Part shown: one piece after another, positions 6,339-8,416 of the stretch
Position numbering within the stretch: the stretch's first letter is position 1
How the letters are laid out: every line of letters begins with the position of its first letter
Assembly (NCBI GenBank): GCA_017620435.1
Contig: JAFZQL010000148.1
Span: forward strand, 1-8,416
Reading direction: 5' to 3'
DNA length: 8,416 nucleotides
From: Erysipelotrichaceae bacterium
GTDB taxonomy: Bacteria > Bacillota_I > Bacilli_A > Erysipelotrichales > Erysipelotrichaceae
Notes under the pieces: generated by a model
Told to the model about the DNA's origin: nothing
Seen by the model: only the letters and a program-made list of their open reading frames with translations
Database searches by the model: none
Position numbers and translations under genes: made by a program

Positions 6339-6350
6339 TAAGCGTATACA
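6336..6350 (+). promoter_or_regulatory. cre site (CcpA operator) at the arcA transcription start
   Basis: ATGTAAGCGTATACA fits every defined position of the published Bacillota cre consensus WTGNAANCGNWNNCW. It spans the end of the predicted -10 box and the predicted start, where bound CcpA would block initiation. Catabolite repression of arginine deiminase genes is known in several lactic acid bacteria and streptococci, so the site makes functional sense. Confidence 0.7.
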
Positions 6351-6373
6351 TGTGTCGCAATAAAGGAGAGATA

Positions 6374-7627
6374 ATGAAAGGAATTCATGTAACTAGTGAA
6401 ATAAAGCCTTTAAGGAAGGTTTTACTTCATCGTCCGGGAAGGGAACTGCTGAATCTGACGCCTGATTCTCTGAACGAACTGCTGTTTGATGATATTCCGT
6501 ATCTGAAAGTCGCGCAGGAAGAGCACGACGCTTTTGCCAAGGCTTTAAGAGACAACGGCGTAGAAGTCGTTTATCTGGAAGATCTGATGACGGAAGTGCT
6601 GGACCTGTATCCGAAACTGGTGGAACAGTTTGTCTATCAGTGGCTTTCGGAAGGAAACATCAAGACCAAGAGATGGCAGGACAAACTGTACCAGTACATG
6701 GTAAAGCATTATCAGGGCAAGGAACTTGTTCTAAAAACCATGGAAGGCATTACGATGAAGGAAATGGAAGAAGAAATGGGTTCTTCCGTCAAGGCTTATT
6801 CTCTGCAGGACAGGATCGCACCGGATGATGATCTGATCGTCGATCCGATGCCGAACCTCTATTTCCAGAGAGACCCGTTTGCTTCCGTAGGAAACGGCGT
6901 ATTCCTGCACCGGATGAGATTCCCGACCAGAAACAGGGAAACGATCTATGCGGATTATATCTTCAAGTATCATCCTGATTTCGCCGGTCTGGTGAAACGC
7001 TACTACGACCGCGACTATCATGCGAATATCGAGGGCGGAGACGTGCTGAACCTGACGGAAACGGTCCTGGCGATCGGCATTTCACAAAGAACATCTCCGG
7101 ATGCCATTGAAATGGCGGCAAGGAATCTGTTCAATGATCCGAATTGCAAGATCCGTACCGTTCTGGCGTTCAAGATCCCGGAATCGCGTGCTTTCATGCA
7201 TCTGGATACCGTATTTACAATGATCGATTACAACAGGTATACGGTCCATCCGGCTATCATCGGACCGCTGGAAGTCTATGAGATCACGCCTTCGATGAGA
7301 GAAGACAAGAATCCTGACGATCTGCATATCGTCCGTCTGGATATGAAGCTGGAAGAAATACTGGAAAAGTATACCGGTGTCAAGAACGTTGAACTGATCC
7401 AGTGCGGAGGCGATGATATGATCGCGGCAGCCAGGGAACAGTGGAACGACGGATCCAATACCTTGTGCATCGCTCCGGGAACGATCATCTGTTACGAAAG
7501 AAACGATGTTACCAACGCGATCCTGAGGGAAAAAGGACTGAATGTCATTACGATCCCTAGCGCAGAACTGTCAAGAGGAAGAGGAGGCCCTAGATGTATG
7601 TCTATGCCTCTGTGGAGAGAAGACTAA
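6374..7627 (+). CDS. arcA: arginine deiminase
   Basis: This enzyme hydrolyses L-arginine to L-citrulline and ammonia in the cytoplasm, the first step of the arginine deiminase pathway, which yields ATP and raises pH. The protein has 417 residues, the usual length. Motifs run in order: SEIKPLRKVLLHRPG near the N-terminus, FQRDPFAS with catalytic Asp167, IEGGD with Glu220 and Asp223, FMHLDT with His276 and Asp278, and the C-terminal RGGPRCMSMPLWRE with the nucleophile Cys408. All catalytic residues are present. The ATG at 6374 follows AAAGGAGAG (6362-6370); an in-frame ATG at 6350 lies inside the cre site and has no ribosome binding site. arcB follows after 16 bases. A promoter and cre site lie just upstream, so sugar-dependent repression is expected. 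Confidence 0.97.
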   Translation: MKGIHVTSEIKPLRKVLLHRPGRELLNLTPDSLNELLFDDIPYLKVAQEEHDAFAKALRDNGVEVVYLEDLMTEVLDLYPKLVEQFVYQWLSEGNIKTKRWQDKLYQYMVKHYQGKELVLKTMEGITMKEMEEEMGSSVKAYSLQDRIAPDDDLIVDPMPNLYFQRDPFASVGNGVFLHRMRFPTRNRETIYADYIFKYHPDFAGLVKRYYDRDYHANIEGGDVLNLTETVLAIGISQRTSPDAIEMAARNLFNDPNCKIRTVLAFKIPESRAFMHLDTVFTMIDYNRYTVHPAIIGPLEVYEITPSMREDKNPDDLHIVRLDMKLEEILEKYTGVKNVELIQCGGDDMIAAAREQWNDGSNTLCIAPGTIICYERNDVTNAILREKGLNVITIPSAELSRGRGGPRCMSMPLWRED

Positions 7628-7643
7628 TAGAAGGAGTAAAACA

Positions 7644-8416
7644 ATGGGAGTTAATTTAAGAGGACGTAGCTTTTTGAAGCTGTTGGATTTCACGCCTGCT
7701 GAGATCCGCTATCTGCTGGACATGGCCAAAGAATTCAAGAACATGAAGAGAAACGGCATTCCGCACGATTATTTAAGAGGAAAACAGATCGTACTGCTTT
7801 TCGAAAAAACATCCACCAGAACCCGTACTTCGTTTGAAGTAGCCGGCAGAGACCTGGGCATGGGTGTTACTTATCTGGATCCGGGATCATCCCAGATGGG
7901 CAAGAAGGAATCACTGGAAGATACCGCAAGAGTTCTGGGCAGAATGTACGATGGTATCGAATACCGCGGATTCGACCAGTCCATCGTTGAAGAACTGGCA
8001 GAGAAATCCGGTGTTCCTGTATGGAACGGTCTGACGACACAGTTCCATCCGACCCAGATGCTGGCGGACATCATGACCGCAGAAGAAAACCTGGGCGACA
8101 TGAGAGGCAAGAAGCTCGTATTTATGGGTGATGCCGGAAACAACGTCGGCAACTCGCTGATGGTCGTTTGTGCAAAACTCGGCATCAACTTCGTAGCCTG
8201 CGGACCTAAAGAGCAGATGCCTGCCCCTGAACTGGTTGAACAGTGCAAGGCTATTGCAAAAGAAAACGGCTGCACCATCACTTTGACGGAAAACGTCAAG
8301 GAAGGCACAAAAGGCGCACATGTCATCTATACCGATATCTGGGTATCCATGGGCGAACCTGACGATGTCTGGGCTGAAAGAATCAGACTGCTGGAACCTT
8401 ACCGTGTCACCAAGGA
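7644..8416 (+). CDS. arcB: ornithine carbamoyltransferase, probably catabolic (3' end outside window)
   Basis: In the arginine deiminase pathway this enzyme converts citrulline and phosphate to ornithine and carbamoyl phosphate. The ATG at 7644 follows AAGGAG (7631-7636), and the frame stays open to the right edge, giving 257 residues of an expected 330 or so. Visible motifs are the carbamoyl phosphate loop STRTR (57-61), the block QMGKKESLEDTARVLGRMYD (84-103), HPTQ (135-138), the NNVGNSL segment (167-173), and DIWVSMGE (231-238), which binds ornithine. The HCLPA motif lies beyond the window. The phosphate loop continues as TSFE where many catabolic enzymes have CAFE. Its place directly behind arcA argues for arcB rather than biosynthetic argF, but sequence alone does not settle this. 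Carbamate kinase and an arginine/ornithine antiporter would be expected further right. Confidence 0.93.
   Translation, partial: MGVNLRGRSFLKLLDFTPAEIRYLLDMAKEFKNMKRNGIPHDYLRGKQIVLLFEKTSTRTRTSFEVAGRDLGMGVTYLDPGSSQMGKKESLEDTARVLGRMYDGIEYRGFDQSIVEELAEKSGVPVWNGLTTQFHPTQMLADIMTAEENLGDMRGKKLVFMGDAGNNVGNSLMVVCAKLGINFVACGPKEQMPAPELVEQCKAIAKENGCTITLTENVKEGTKGAHVIYTDIWVSMGEPDDVWAERIRLLEPYRVTK

Noticed and set aside
6205..6373. T-box or other riboswitch ahead of arcA
   Set aside because: The predicted leader is only about 29 bases, the one hairpin is the tRNA terminator, and no T-box motif is visible.
7871..8326. Two long minus-strand open frames opposite arcB
   Set aside because: They are low-complexity translations opposite a strongly conserved gene; the ArcB frame explains the sequence.
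1..8416. CRISPR array, insertion sequence or prophage
   Set aside because: No regularly spaced direct repeats, transposase or phage genes were seen on either strand.

Overview
The window looks like chromosomal DNA from a low-to-moderate GC Bacillota. Support comes from strong AGGAGG-type ribosome binding sites, sigma-A-like promoters, CCA ends encoded in the tRNA genes, a consensus CcpA (cre) site, and an arginine deiminase operon. An Erysipelotrichia-type host is my guess from overall protein flavour; nothing in the window proves it. Genes are dense, and no gene-free stretch exceeds about 170 bases.

Layout. (1) Positions 1-1056 hold the 3' part of an RNA uracil-C5 methyltransferase gene of the RlmD/TrmA family, open at the left edge. 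(2) Positions 1119-2721 hold three closely spaced genes on the same strand: a P-loop kinase-like protein, a 71-residue Imm32-like small protein, and a TraX-family membrane protein. (3) Positions 2828-4904 hold a complete ascorbate-family phosphotransferase operon in the order EIIA, EIIB, EIIC (ulaC-ulaB-ulaA type). It is driven by a near-consensus promoter and closed by a hairpin that can work in both directions. (4) On the minus strand, 4978-5826 encodes a membrane-anchored protein with a glycerophosphodiester phosphodiesterase (GDPD) fold in which nearly all catalytic residues are replaced. (5) Positions 5942-6239 hold two divergent arginine tRNA genes (anticodons ACG and TCT), each with its own terminator, whose promoters lie back to back over a 12-bp palindrome. 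(6) From 6309 to the right edge lies the arginine deiminase operon: promoter, a perfect-consensus cre site at the predicted transcription start, arcA, then arcB, which runs off the window.

How the parts relate. The PTS operon would import and phosphorylate a sugar acid or related compound at the expense of phosphoenolpyruvate. ArcA and ArcB convert arginine to citrulline and then to ornithine plus carbamoyl phosphate, the ATP-yielding route completed by a carbamate kinase that is not in view. The cre site suggests arginine is burned when preferred sugars run low. I see no clear previously undescribed multi-gene system. The two observations most worth following are the degenerate GDPD protein and the kinase/Imm32-like/TraX gene set.
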